DNA of 64,000 bases, from the NCBI GenBank assembly GCA_030428705.1, contig JAUIDI010000001.1, positions 310,001 to 374,000 on the forward strand. Direction: 5' to 3'. Under the pieces are notes generated by a model. That model saw nothing but the letters and a program-made list of their open reading frames with translations. It was not told the origin of the DNA and did not search any database. Numbering within the stretch: the stretch's first letter is position 1; every line of letters begins with the position of its first letter. Of this stretch, positions 1 through 9,677 are shown one piece after another. The position numbers were made by a program, and so were the translations under genes. Origin of the DNA: Bacteroidia bacterium. GTDB taxonomy: Bacteria; Bacteroidota; Bacteroidia; Flavobacteriales; Flavobacteriaceae.

Positions 1-1650
1 TTCGCGTAATCGTACGCTATCGGAACTGTTCGGGTTGCCCAATTCTTTGTAAAGGGCCTCTTTCTGGGCTTCCCACCATGAAGGGATACTTCGCAATGTG
101 CGTATCCAATTGGTGACCCCAAAAATATTGACGCCAACATCAAATTCCTCGGGAGTGAAGGTCAAGGCGGCCATGGTCATATAACCTCCGTACGAACCTC
201 CAATAATTCCTATTTTTTCGCTGTCGATTTCCGGTTGTTCGGCCAACCAGTTTTTTCCTTCCACACAATCCTTTAAATCTTTGTCACCGTGGTTTAGATC
301 GTCCATCTGATAGAAAGTCTTGCCGTATCCACTACTGCCCCTATTGTTTACCGCCAACACCGCGTAACCATGATTGACCAAATACTGGATCAACGAACTG
401 AAGTTCTGACGCGATTGTCCGCCCGGGCCACCGTGGACCCAGACCAATGCGGGAACTTTAGTTTCAGCGGAAGCCTGATGCGGCCTATAGTAAATCGCGG
501 GAATTTCGAGACCATCGAATGATTTATATCGGATTACTTCGGCACTGACCAAATCTTGTGCCTGTATCTCATCGTTCAAAACATCGGTCAACTTTTTTTG
601 CTCCTTGGTCTCAAGATTATATATGTAAAGATTTGATGGGGTGTGCGAACCTCCCGCATAAAAACGCATCCACTTTTCATTTTGTGAAAAGCCTACACTC
701 GTAATATCCATGTTGTCGAACGAGGGCAGGTCGACTTTTTTGCCCGATGCGACCTCGACCACTTCAATTACGTTTTTGGCATCTTGGTTTATATAGGTGA
801 CCTGATATGTGCCATTTTCTGTAAAATAGGAACCGACGATGTCCCACTCACGCTCCATGACTTTTTCACTGGTCTTATTGGCAATATCATAGCGCATGAG
901 TTTGGCGAACTCACTTCCTTCATCGGTGGTATAGTACAAAAACTGCCCGTCAGGGGAATAATCTTCAGGACTATTGGCACTTTGGTTCTCATTGATCTTG
1001 GTTACCGATTTATCGGACATATTGTACAGGAAGAGGTCGGAATCATTCGTATTGATCGGTTTTATCAAGGATAGGTAACTTTTATCATCTGACAGTCCTC
1101 CCAAAAAATAGCCGTCCTCATTTTTATAAAGCATTTTGGGTGTCAAGGTCTCAAGATCCATTTCATAGAGATCGGTGAAGCGCTTATCCCTTTTGTTCGA
1201 GGCATATAGAAAACTCTTTTTATCCTTTGTCCAGCCATAGAAATTGGCGCGCGCGCCTTCATCTGGGGTCAGGTCCTTATGGCTTCCATCGGTATCCCTC
1301 AAATAAATATGGTAGATTTCATCGCCATTGCCATCCATTCTAAAGAGCATACGTCCATCTTTTGGAAAATAGGAAATGGCAAAAACCGATGAACTATCCG
1401 ATTGGGTCACCGGCATTATTTCGCCACCAGCAGTAGGTACAGTGTACATGTTGTAAATACCGGTTCGATTACTTGAAATGAGCAGTTTGGAATTGTCGGG
1501 CGAAAAACTCCCGCCACCAATGGCTTCATTATCCATCATCTGTTCGATGGTATATGTCTTCATTGTGTCCGCTATACTTGGCGCAGTTTGTTTTTCTTCT
1601 TTGCATGCCCAAATCAGGGCGATGGCTAAAAACGGAATGAGTTTTTTCAT
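1..1650 (-). CDS. S9 family prolyl oligopeptidase-like peptidase, lipoprotein (3' end outside window)
   Basis: Exported serine peptidase that probably cleaves short peptides in the periplasm. The open frame begins with MKKLIPFLAIALIWACKE, a lipoprotein signal (lipobox around IWAC), and runs off the left edge after 550 codons. The first ~370 residues read as a TolB/DPP-IV-type beta-propeller (repeats such as SPDNSKLLISS and SPDGQFLYYTT). An alpha/beta-hydrolase domain follows, with the oxyanion region WVHGGPGG and the nucleophile motif GGSYGGY (Ser about residue 486). The catalytic Asp and His would lie beyond the window. It is last in a minus-strand run of exported peptidase-like genes and starts 93 bp after the BNR protein, probably in the same operon. 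Family call is firm; the substrate is inferred. Confidence 0.9.
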   Translation of the reverse strand, partial: MKKLIPFLAIALIWACKEEKQTAPSIADTMKTYTIEQMMDNEAIGGGSFSPDNSKLLISSNRTGIYNMYTVPTAGGEIMPVTQSDSSSVFAISYFPKDGRMLFRMDGNGDEIYHIYLRDTDGSHKDLTPDEGARANFYGWTKDKKSFLYASNKRDKRFTDLYEMDLETLTPKMLYKNEDGYFLGGLSDDKSYLSLIKPINTNDSDLFLYNMSDKSVTKINENQSANSPEDYSPDGQFLYYTTDEGSEFAKLMRYDIANKTSEKVMEREWDIVGSYFTENGTYQVTYINQDAKNVIEVVEVASGKKVDLPSFDNMDITSVGFSQNEKWMRFYAGGSHTPSNLYIYNLETKEQKKLTDVLNDEIQAQDLVSAEVIRYKSFDGLEIPAIYYRPHQASAETKVPALVWVHGGPGGQSRQNFSSLIQYLVNHGYAVLAVNNRGSSGYGKTFYQMDDLNHGDKDLKDCVEGKNWLAEQPEIDSEKIGIIGGSYGGYMTMAALTFTPEEFDVGVNIFGVTNWIRTLRSIPSWWEAQKEALYKELGNPNSSDSVRLRE

Positions 1651-1743
1651 GACGTATTTATTTTGGTGATGTTCTTATTGCATTGTGCTCGGGGGTTGAT
1701 TTTTGATATCCAGCTTCGCGCATCGAGCATCTAGCACCTATTA

Positions 1744-4700
1744 TTACTCCAAGCTAAATGCTTTTGTCTCTTTAAAAGGTGAAGCTTCCAATTTCTCTAT
1801 CTCTTCACGATACGCTTTCCACTTCTCTTCAAAAAAGGTATTGGTTTTCTGTAATGCGCTATCGAACTCTTCTTTAGCGAACTGCATCAAACGTTTTTCG
1901 GTGGCCGTAAGGCCATTTTTTCGGGTGCCCACATAGTAACTGGCATTGCCGATACGTTGCATGACCGTTATTTCCGGGTTTCTAGTAATTCCCTGGCGTT
2001 TGTCTTCCTTACCCAAATACAGGGCGATTACCGAATCGATTTGTTTTACAATATCGGTTGACGCCTTGATCTGGTCCTTGTATTTTTTCTTGTCAAGTTC
2101 TTTCAGTTCTTTTTGATATTTATCGGCGGTGTTTTTACTTTCTACCAACTGCTTTACTGCATCTGCCGCGGTCTGCGTAAGGTTTTCCAACTTTTTGGAG
2201 TTTTCATAAACCTCGTTTATCGATGTGACCGAAACATCAAGTCTGGGATCCGACTCCACTTTGATCATCGTTTCGTCGCTCTTATCGCCAAAAGAAACCT
2301 TTATCTTATAATTGCCAGGCTTAACATCGGTGCCACTGCGTTCATTCTTCGATTTACTGATTTTTCGCGAAGGTCGATCAGGGCCTTTTTCATCCATATT
2401 CCAATAAATTCTATGGAATCCTGCCTTTTCAGGGGTCTTGTACTTTAAAGTGCGGATCAATCGGTTTCCTTCGTAAAAATCGAACTGGATGGAATCTTTT
2501 TTCTGCACTCCGGTCAACTCTTCTTTTTCATCGGATGCCGTGGAATCTTTCTTCGTTTCCTCTTTCTTTTCTTTTTCGGAATGTTTTTTGTCCGCATCCT
2601 TTTTTTTGCCCTCCTTCAAATAGTAGGTAATCATCGCTCCCGCCTTTCGATTTTCGGCATTATATAGGGCATCGCCCCCGAAACGGCTTCCCGTGGGTTG
2701 TTGATAGGCGGCTTGGTAGGCCGTTGGCGGTTCGAACAACTTGATCTCGTTTTGAAGGATGTTCGGATTTTGTGCCATTGCCCGCAAGGGCCTTATATCA
2801 TCCAATACCCAAACAGCGCGGCCAAAAGTACCGATGACCAGGTCATGTTCCCGTGGATGGATGACCATATCTTTGGTCGAGACCGTCGGGAAACCTTCTT
2901 TCCACTTTTGCCATTTTGCCCCGGCATTGAACGAAATGTAAAGTCCATCGTCCGTGCCTAAAAAAATTAAATTGGGATTAATGATATCCTCAACGATTGA
3001 AAGTGCGTAGCTCTGTACGTCATTTTCATCTACGATTCGTTCCCAGGTTTTTCCGTAATTCTTGGTGCGATAAGCATAGGGAGTGTAATTGAACCTACGA
3101 TAATCATTAGCGATCAAAAGTGCTTCACCCTTATTTTTGTTCGATGCCTTGATCTGCGCTATCCAACTTCCTTTGGGCAGGTCTTTGATATTTTGGGTTA
3201 CTTCGACCCAGTTGGCACCACCATTTTGCGAATAATGTACCCGACCGTCATCGGAACCTGTCCAAATCATATTTTTTTCGACCGGAGAAGGTTCGATCAC
3301 CAATAACGTACAATGATTCTCGGCCCCGGTCGCATCCATGGTCAGACCACCGCTTTCCGATTGTTTTTGCTTTTCGGGGTCGTTAGTGGTCAAATCTGGT
3401 GAGATTACTTCCCAAGTCAAGCCTTTGTCGGTCGTTTTGTGTACGAACTGACTACCAAAATAAGCGGTACTATTATCAAAGGGATCTTGGGCGATGGCCG
3501 AATTCCAATTAAAGCGAAGTTTGGTCTCGGCATCGGGAGGCGTAGGACGCACGATATAATTGTTGCCGGTAATATGGTCGTAGCGCGATACAAAGCCCTG
3601 TTGGCTCATAGTATAGCCATACCGGGAATCATCAGGGTCGGGTACGACATCAAAACCGTCGCCAAAACTGATTTCTTGCCAGTAGCTATTTCTAATGCCT
3701 TGGGCTTTCCAGACATAGGCGGGACCGCGCCAGGACCCGTTGTCTTGAAGTCCACCATATACGTTGTAAGGAAATTCGTTATCGACATTGATATGATAGA
3801 ACTGCGCTACCGGGATATTCCCGATAAACCGCCAGGTTTTTCCACCATCTTTGGTAATGTTCATGCCCCCATCGTTGCCGTCCATCATAAATTGTCCGTT
3901 CTCGGGGTGGATCCACCACGCGTGGTGGTCGGGGTGGATACCGTTATCGACCCCGTAGGCTGGCATTAACTGCGAGAAATTCTTGCCGCCATCTTCAGAA
4001 ACATTAACATAGGTAAATATGGAGAATACGCGATTTTCGTTCTGCGGATCTACATAAATTTCGAAATAGTAAAAAGGGCGGTTACCGATATCGTTTTTAT
4101 CATTGATTTTTTTCCATTTGAATCCACCATCCTCCGACTTGTACAGCGCATTCTTTTTTGATTCGATTAAGGCATAAATGATATTCGGTTTTCCAGGAGC
4201 AATGGCAATCCCCATACGACCCAATTCACCTTTGGGAAGCCCGTCCTCATCAGTCAAATTCTTCCAATTTTTACCACCATCATGGGTCATGTACAGACCA
4301 CTTCCAGGGCCGCCCGATTTAAAGAACCACGGATCCCGTTTGTGTTCCCACATCGCGGCGATCAGTTTATTAGGGTTGGTAGGGTCCATCACCAAATCAG
4401 CAACACCGGTCTTGTTGTTCACAAAAAGTATTTTTTCCCAGGTCTCGCCACCGTCGGTAGTCTTATAGACCCCACGTTCGGGGTGCTCGCCCCAGGGCGA
4501 ACCGATCGCACCGACATATACGGTATTGGGATCTGATGGGTCGATTTTTATACGATGTATGTGCCTTGTGTTTTTAAGGCCCATGGCGATCCAGTTTTTG
4601 CCTCCGTCCAACGATTTGTAAACTCCATAGCCCCCGTTCAAACTGTTCCTGGGGTTTCCTTCGCCTGTACCTACCCAAATTACTGAGGGATTCGATTGTT

Positions 4701-4980
4701 GGATTGCCACCGCACCAATGGATGCCGTCAGTTCTTTGTCGAATATAGGTTCCCATTTAATGCCTCCCGAGGTCGATTTCCAAAGCCCACCGGAGGCAGT
4801 GCCGACATACATTATATCAGGATTATCATGAACCGCATCGATGGCGGTAACACGTCCGCTCATGCCGCCAGGGCCTATATTTCGTGGTTTGAGGTCTTGC
4901 ATGAGGTCCATATTGAAATCTTGTGCAAATAGGGAAAGAGTTGCGAAGAAGAACGCAACGAAGGGTAATTTTGTAGTCAT
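1744..4980 (-). CDS. Secreted BNR/VPS10-like beta-propeller protein
   Basis: Large exported protein of 1078 residues with an N-terminal signal peptide ending near LFAQDF and no lipobox Cys. Residues ~30-730 contain many Asp-box/BNR-type repeats (SxDGGxxW forms such as SLDGGKNWIAM, TTDGGETWEKI, TKDGGKTWRFI), as in sortilin/VPS10 propellers and sialidase-like folds. A Lys/Glu/Asp-rich, probably disordered linker lies at about 785-820, then an Ig-like module and a helical C-terminus. Such proteins are common in Bacteroidota and often sit beside amidohydrolases and S9 peptidases, as here. No catalytic site can be assigned. A binding or scaffolding role at the cell surface is inference. Confidence 0.85.
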   Translation of the reverse strand: MTTKLPFVAFFFATLSLFAQDFNMDLMQDLKPRNIGPGGMSGRVTAIDAVHDNPDIMYVGTASGGLWKSTSGGIKWEPIFDKELTASIGAVAIQQSNPSVIWVGTGEGNPRNSLNGGYGVYKSLDGGKNWIAMGLKNTRHIHRIKIDPSDPNTVYVGAIGSPWGEHPERGVYKTTDGGETWEKILFVNNKTGVADLVMDPTNPNKLIAAMWEHKRDPWFFKSGGPGSGLYMTHDGGKNWKNLTDEDGLPKGELGRMGIAIAPGKPNIIYALIESKKNALYKSEDGGFKWKKINDKNDIGNRPFYYFEIYVDPQNENRVFSIFTYVNVSEDGGKNFSQLMPAYGVDNGIHPDHHAWWIHPENGQFMMDGNDGGMNITKDGGKTWRFIGNIPVAQFYHINVDNEFPYNVYGGLQDNGSWRGPAYVWKAQGIRNSYWQEISFGDGFDVVPDPDDSRYGYTMSQQGFVSRYDHITGNNYIVRPTPPDAETKLRFNWNSAIAQDPFDNSTAYFGSQFVHKTTDKGLTWEVISPDLTTNDPEKQKQSESGGLTMDATGAENHCTLLVIEPSPVEKNMIWTGSDDGRVHYSQNGGANWVEVTQNIKDLPKGSWIAQIKASNKNKGEALLIANDYRRFNYTPYAYRTKNYGKTWERIVDENDVQSYALSIVEDIINPNLIFLGTDDGLYISFNAGAKWQKWKEGFPTVSTKDMVIHPREHDLVIGTFGRAVWVLDDIRPLRAMAQNPNILQNEIKLFEPPTAYQAAYQQPTGSRFGGDALYNAENRKAGAMITYYLKEGKKKDADKKHSEKEKKEETKKDSTASDEKEELTGVQKKDSIQFDFYEGNRLIRTLKYKTPEKAGFHRIYWNMDEKGPDRPSRKISKSKNERSGTDVKPGNYKIKVSFGDKSDETMIKVESDPRLDVSVTSINEVYENSKKLENLTQTAADAVKQLVESKNTADKYQKELKELDKKKYKDQIKASTDIVKQIDSVIALYLGKEDKRQGITRNPEITVMQRIGNASYYVGTRKNGLTATEKRLMQFAKEEFDSALQKTNTFFEEKWKAYREEIEKLEASPFKETKAFSLE

Positions 4981-5077
4981 TTTTAGAGTAGTTAATTAGC
5001 TGTTCTAAATATACAGAAAACTATTGCGTAAAGTCTTAAAGAGGTGTTAATGGATGGCATGTGATTGGGGAGGCAGT

Positions 5078-6325
5078 TCATTCATTTTTATAGATAGTTC
5101 CGTCTTTCATCACGAACCTTACCTTGCGCATGATAGATATATTTTTGGTAGGATTACCTTCGACGGCAATGATATCCGCTAAAAAGCCTTTCTCCAACTT
5201 TCCAAGTCTTTTCAAATGGAAAATTTTGGCATTCAATGCGGTAGCCGATATGAGGACATCCAAAGGTTGCATGCCGTATTCGACCATCATTTCCATTTCG
5301 CGATAATTCTCGCCGTGCGGAAAAACACCAACATCGCCACCAAAGGCAATATCCACTCCCGATTCCATGGCAAGCTTGAATGATTTTTTCTTCGTCGTAA
5401 TCCGGTCCGGTTCAGGGTCGCTGCCCTTTTTCCAACCGCCGTATCGCAAAATGGCATCTCCGGCGGCCAAGGTAGGGCAGAGGGCCACACCATTGGTTTT
5501 CATCATTTGAAAGATTTCGGCAGTTCCGCCATCACCATGTTCGATGGTTTCCACACCCCCTAAAATGGCACGTTTCATGCCCTCGGGCGTACTCGCATGC
5601 GCCACTACGTACTTACCGGCCGTCGTTGCAGCGGCGACCATGGCATCGATTTCCTCCCGTAAAAATGTCGGTTGGCTGGGCGCCCCTTTTTTCCAGCGGT
5701 AATCCACATAGATCTTGATAAGATCGGCTCCGTTGCCCATTTGTCGGCGTACGGTTTTGATCGCTTCGTCGATGCCGCTTACTGGTTCGGCCCCTAAAGG
5801 AACGGTGACCCCATCATGGAATCCTTTTGGCCCATAGGCACCGGTTGCCACGATTGCCGGACCCGCCACTAACAATCTCGGCCCTGGAACAATACCTTCT
5901 TCGATCGTCTTTTTGAGATACACATCCGTATAACCCGCACCTTCGGCGCCAAGGTCACGCATGGTAGTAATACCGGCCATCAATGATTTTTTGGCATGGA
6001 CGCTTCCGCGGATAGCCCGTTCGGCCGGAGATTCCTTGAGTACTTGATCGTTCCATTCCGTTTCATTATAAGGATGTAGCAGTAAGTGCGAGTGCCCTTC
6101 GATGATACCGGGCATCAGCGTGGTTCCCTTTAAATCGATTGTCTTTGTGTTTTTAGGGAGTTTTACTTCTGAAAGATTACCGGCATAAACGATAGTATTT
6201 CCTTCAATGAGAACGCCCCAATTTTCATGGATTTCATAGCCGTCGAAAACACGATCAGGTTTAAGGAAGGTTTGTGATTGCGCGGAAATATGGTAAATAA
6301 TTAAGAACAGCAAAAATCTATACAT
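5078..6325 (-). CDS. Exported amidohydrolase, imidazolonepropionase/prolidase-like
   Basis: Metal-dependent amidohydrolase of 415 residues with a short hydrophobic leader (MYRFLLFLIIYHISAQS). The metal-site set is complete: HSH at residues 78-80 in PGIIEGHSH, the likely carboxylated Lys in DLIKIY, His in VVAHAS, His in IEHGDGG, and Asp in AFGGDVG. The family includes imidazolonepropionases and Xaa-Pro/Xaa-Arg dipeptidases. Its place among S9 and other peptidase-like genes makes a dipeptidase or cyclic-dipeptide role more likely than histidine breakdown, since no hut genes are near. It starts 4 bp after the stop of the preceding amidohydrolase, so the two are probably co-transcribed. Confidence 0.87.
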   Translation of the reverse strand: MYRFLLFLIIYHISAQSQTFLKPDRVFDGYEIHENWGVLIEGNTIVYAGNLSEVKLPKNTKTIDLKGTTLMPGIIEGHSHLLLHPYNETEWNDQVLKESPAERAIRGSVHAKKSLMAGITTMRDLGAEGAGYTDVYLKKTIEEGIVPGPRLLVAGPAIVATGAYGPKGFHDGVTVPLGAEPVSGIDEAIKTVRRQMGNGADLIKIYVDYRWKKGAPSQPTFLREEIDAMVAAATTAGKYVVAHASTPEGMKRAILGGVETIEHGDGGTAEIFQMMKTNGVALCPTLAAGDAILRYGGWKKGSDPEPDRITTKKKSFKLAMESGVDIAFGGDVGVFPHGENYREMEMMVEYGMQPLDVLISATALNAKIFHLKRLGKLEKGFLADIIAVEGNPTKNISIMRKVRFVMKDGTIYKNE

Positions 6326-6329
6326 ACGG

Positions 6330-7712
6330 CTAATTTTGGGCTGCGTTTTTTGCGATTTCGTTCAGGCGTTTTTCAATTTCCGATTTGGAAAGCCATTTTC
6401 CCTGCCGAAAGACCCCGGCAAGATCTTGCAAGGCATTCAAATTTTCAAGTGGGTTGCCATTGACCAGAATCAAATCGGCTTCCAAACCGGTTTTCACCTC
6501 ACCGAAAACATCGTCCATATCAAAATATTTTGCAGGATTTATTGTTCCGGATTGTATGATTTGTAGCGGAGACATACCTGCACCCGACATGCCATCGATT
6601 TCATGATGGATCGAGAAACCGGGAACATTAAAAAGCTGTGGTGCATCGGAACCCAAAAGGATGCCGTGACCGCCTTCCTGCAATTTCTTTAACAACTGTT
6701 TTCGGATCGAATCGAATCGTTGCCATTGCATTTCCGAGAATCCTGCGGAGGTTGCCGTGGATTCTTCTTTGCGCCGTTTCCAATCCTGGAGGGTAGTGGC
6801 CGGCATATATTTCATTTCAGGCTGTTGTAGCAGTTCGTCGGCCGAGATAGGGGCGAACCAGCGCTCAAAAAGACTTTGGGTCGGTACGATCCAGACGTTA
6901 TTTTCTTTGGCCATGGCTACCAATTCATCGATTTTCGCAGTGTCGGCCAAAGGCGTAAAATTGTAACCAAAGAAACCGTTTTCGTTGGGCTTTACATTGG
7001 CCGATTTGGGAACAAGGCCTTCCAAAAATCCATCGATATGGTCTATGGATGCATATTTGCTTTCAAGGGCATGGTGGATACCGACATCGACGGGTACATG
7101 CCCCGCAAAAGGTATTCCGACCTCATTGGCCGTTGCGACCATTTGGTCAAAGGCGTCCAATGGTACTCCGGGATGGATCTTTAAAAAATCGTAGCCATCT
7201 TTGGCGTATTGCTTCACCTTGGCCTCGGCTTCTTCGGGTGTGGGGATCGTATTGCCGTTCAATGACGGACTCGAAGTGAAAATCCTTGGGCTTAGAATTT
7301 CCCCGTCCGATGCCTTTTGGCGTAATTCCAAATGTATCGGGTCGCCCAACATTCCCCGAATCGTAGTGATACCGTTCGACAGGTAAAGAAACAATACTTC
7401 TTCAATGCGTTTTGCATCGGTCGATGGGGGAGGAATATGGGCGTGCATCTCGGCCAGACCGGGCATAAGGTATTTTCCAGAACCATCGATAGTATTGGTA
7501 TAGGATTCGGGATTTTGAACGGTCTGTTCGATATACTGAATTTTTCCGGAATCGATGACCACCTGTCTGTTTTCCAATATACTTCCAGTCCGGACATCCA
7601 CAACGTTGACGTTCGAAACCAACGTGGCCGTCTTACTTACTTTTTCTTGGGCCTGATTGCAGGCGGCCAAAAACACCGTCAAGGCAATGAGAGTTAAATT
7701 TTTCATTTTCAT
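6330..7712 (-). CDS. Amidohydrolase lipoprotein
   Basis: 460-residue amidohydrolase with a lipoprotein signal (lipobox LAAC, Cys 18). Metal ligands are visible: HAH at 90-92, Lys in FLKIHPG, His in FAGHVP, His in IDHIDG and Asp in LLGSDAP. It is a paralogue of the genes on both sides but clearly diverged, so it probably differs in substrate. It lies 12 bp downstream of the VOC gene and 4 bp upstream of the next amidohydrolase, in the middle of the minus-strand operon. Expected location is the periplasm, membrane-anchored. The exact peptide or amide substrate is unknown. Confidence 0.87.
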   Translation of the reverse strand: MKMKNLTLIALTVFLAACNQAQEKVSKTATLVSNVNVVDVRTGSILENRQVVIDSGKIQYIEQTVQNPESYTNTIDGSGKYLMPGLAEMHAHIPPPSTDAKRIEEVLFLYLSNGITTIRGMLGDPIHLELRQKASDGEILSPRIFTSSPSLNGNTIPTPEEAEAKVKQYAKDGYDFLKIHPGVPLDAFDQMVATANEVGIPFAGHVPVDVGIHHALESKYASIDHIDGFLEGLVPKSANVKPNENGFFGYNFTPLADTAKIDELVAMAKENNVWIVPTQSLFERWFAPISADELLQQPEMKYMPATTLQDWKRRKEESTATSAGFSEMQWQRFDSIRKQLLKKLQEGGHGILLGSDAPQLFNVPGFSIHHEIDGMSGAGMSPLQIIQSGTINPAKYFDMDDVFGEVKTGLEADLILVNGNPLENLNALQDLAGVFRQGKWLSKSEIEKRLNEIAKNAAQN

Positions 7713-7724
7713 TTTGTTTATAGT

Positions 7725-8141
7725 TCAGGTCTTAATGACCCCTTTATTTTTTTCATTCGGCTGTAACAAGTCCCATAGGTTTCCGTATAGATCTTTGAAT
7801 ACCGCCACGGTACCATACGCTTCTTCCTTCGGCGAACGTACGAATTCGACGTTTCTACTTACCATTTTATGGTAATCCCTCCAAAAATCATCGGTGAACA
7901 AAAATAGAAAAACCCTTCCACCGGTTTGATTGCCGATACTTGCAGCTTGTTCTTTATTAGCCGCCTTCGCCAATAAAAGTGCGCATTCATTTGCACTCGG
8001 CGGCGCGATCAAGACCCAACGTTTGTCTTCGCTCAACTTGGAGTCTTCAATCAACACAAAATCCAGTATTTCGGTATAAAACGCAATGGCCTCGTCATAA
8101 TCATCGACTACCAGGGCTATATGCGCTATGTGCTGCTTCAT
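7725..8141 (-). CDS. VOC (glyoxalase/bleomycin-resistance fold) protein
   Basis: Small cytosolic protein of 138 residues with the vicinal-oxygen-chelate fold. It opens with IAHIALVVDDYDEAIAFYTE, the usual first beta-alpha unit with a metal His, and ends with the second-module pattern FKDLYGNLWDLLQP. There is no signal peptide, unlike its neighbours. Its start overlaps the stop of the upstream amidohydrolase by 4 bp (ATGA), implying translational coupling. VOC proteins range from glyoxalases to antibiotic-binding proteins, and no substrate can be read from the sequence. Confidence 0.85.
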   Translation of the reverse strand: MKQHIAHIALVVDDYDEAIAFYTEILDFVLIEDSKLSEDKRWVLIAPPSANECALLLAKAANKEQAASIGNQTGGRVFLFLFTDDFWRDYHKMVSRNVEFVRSPKEEAYGTVAVFKDLYGNLWDLLQPNEKNKGVIKT

Positions 8142-9562
8142 TTGACAATGGCCGAATCCAACAATTCTTGAAGCTTGTTTTTGTCGAATACCGATTTTTC
8201 TTTGATTACCATATATATGCTTTCCGTATTCTTGATATTTTCCAAGGGATTTGCATCCAGCAACACTAGATCCGCAATTTTACCTGCTTCAATATTGCCA
8301 TACGCCGCATCTTGCTTAAGGAACTTTGCCCCATTATAAGCCGATGTTCTTAGGGCGTCCAAAGGCGAAATTCCATTCGCGACCATTTCTTGAAGCTCTT
8401 TGTGCAATGAAATCCCCGGATAGGTATACGAGTTATAGGCCCCACTATCGGAACCCGACAAAAGGGATACGTCGGCATCGCTGAGCGATTTCGCCAAGGT
8501 GCCGAAAAAAGCATCAAGTTCCTTACGGTCTTGAAGGGTCTTGGACTTAGCATTCTTGACCCTGTTGATTCGGCCTTCATAGGTTTTGATGATACCCTCG
8601 CCCATATAATCCAAATAGGAATCGTTACTATGATCTACTTCATCCAAATAGCTCAGGGTCTTGCCAATATGCAACGTAGGGGTTACGAACACCCCATTGT
8701 TCTTAAGGGATTGAAAAGTTTTTGATGCCGTGCTATCCGAATAGCTTTTGAGGAGCAATGGCATGGCGTCCCAAAAACCGATTTCTCCATCTACAAGTTT
8801 TTGGGTAATCTCCGTTTCATCTGCGGAGCAGCCTTTCATGATATAGTAGAGATGTTCGATACCATCGATTCCCGCCATGATGGTTTCCTCTAAGCTTACG
8901 CTGAAAGGCATGTGTCCGGAAGTGATCAACCCTCTTTTTTCGGCTTCGGCAATTGTGTTTAAATAGTTTTTGCCTGAAATTCGGCTATCATATAGTTTTA
9001 CGTAATCAACTGGAATTCTTTGCAATACGTCCAACGCATTATTGATATCGATTTCGTTTTCAACTTCAAGTGAGCCGGCCCAAGTGGCATTGGGGCCGTC
9101 GATCTTTGGCCCTGAAGTAAAAATCGTAGGCCCGATCAGATGTCCGTTTTCAATTTCCGACTTCCATTGCGTGACAGGTCCAGTCAGATCGCCTCCGGCG
9201 TCGCGAACCGTGGTTATTCCGTTGGCGATGAAAAGTTTGAGAAAGTTTTTGTTCGATTCGACAAGTGAATCCCCGCCTCGAAAGTGAACATGGTTGTCCC
9301 AAAAGCCCGGAAGAATAAATTTTCCCGTGGCGTCGAGGGTCTGTTTCGACTCGAATTTTCCTTCCGAGTCGGCATTTCCAATTTTTGCGATGCTTCCTTC
9401 AAAGATAAAAATATCCTTTACTTCGACTTCACCACTTTTCAAGTCGATAACCCGTCCGTTTAAGATAGCGATGTCATAGCTTTCTTTTTCTTCCGATTTG
9501 CATCCCGAGAAAACCAGTAACACTAAAGGGAAAGTAAAGAATGCAAAAATTCGGTTTACCAT
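8138..9562 (-). CDS. Amidohydrolase lipoprotein, first gene of the operon
   Basis: 474-residue amidohydrolase with lipobox VFSGC (Cys 21). Active-site elements: HVH at 91-93, Lys in YVKLYD, His in SGHMPF, His in IEHLYY and Asp in LSGSDSG. It is the promoter-proximal member of the minus-strand run that continues through a VOC protein, two more amidohydrolases, a BNR protein and an S9 peptidase. A 115-bp gap separates it from the divergent MFS transporter, so both promoters must lie there. Likely a membrane-anchored periplasmic dipeptidase-type enzyme; substrate inferred only from family and context. Confidence 0.87.
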   Translation of the reverse strand: MVNRIFAFFTFPLVLLVFSGCKSEEKESYDIAILNGRVIDLKSGEVEVKDIFIFEGSIAKIGNADSEGKFESKQTLDATGKFILPGFWDNHVHFRGGDSLVESNKNFLKLFIANGITTVRDAGGDLTGPVTQWKSEIENGHLIGPTIFTSGPKIDGPNATWAGSLEVENEIDINNALDVLQRIPVDYVKLYDSRISGKNYLNTIAEAEKRGLITSGHMPFSVSLEETIMAGIDGIEHLYYIMKGCSADETEITQKLVDGEIGFWDAMPLLLKSYSDSTASKTFQSLKNNGVFVTPTLHIGKTLSYLDEVDHSNDSYLDYMGEGIIKTYEGRINRVKNAKSKTLQDRKELDAFFGTLAKSLSDADVSLLSGSDSGAYNSYTYPGISLHKELQEMVANGISPLDALRTSAYNGAKFLKQDAAYGNIEAGKIADLVLLDANPLENIKNTESIYMVIKEKSVFDKNKLQELLDSAIVK

Positions 9563-9677
9563 TTTTCGATTTAATATGATGTTGTAAGATAGAAAGAAAT
9601 ACCGATCGCTGAATTTGAAAGGTACAATTAGAACTTGTTTTTCAGAATTTCTCAGTTTCTTGGTACCTTTCTAGCGT

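Noticed and set aside
3439-3969. 176-codon open frame on the plus strand
   Set aside because: Antisense to BNR repeats of the large secreted protein; no independent support.
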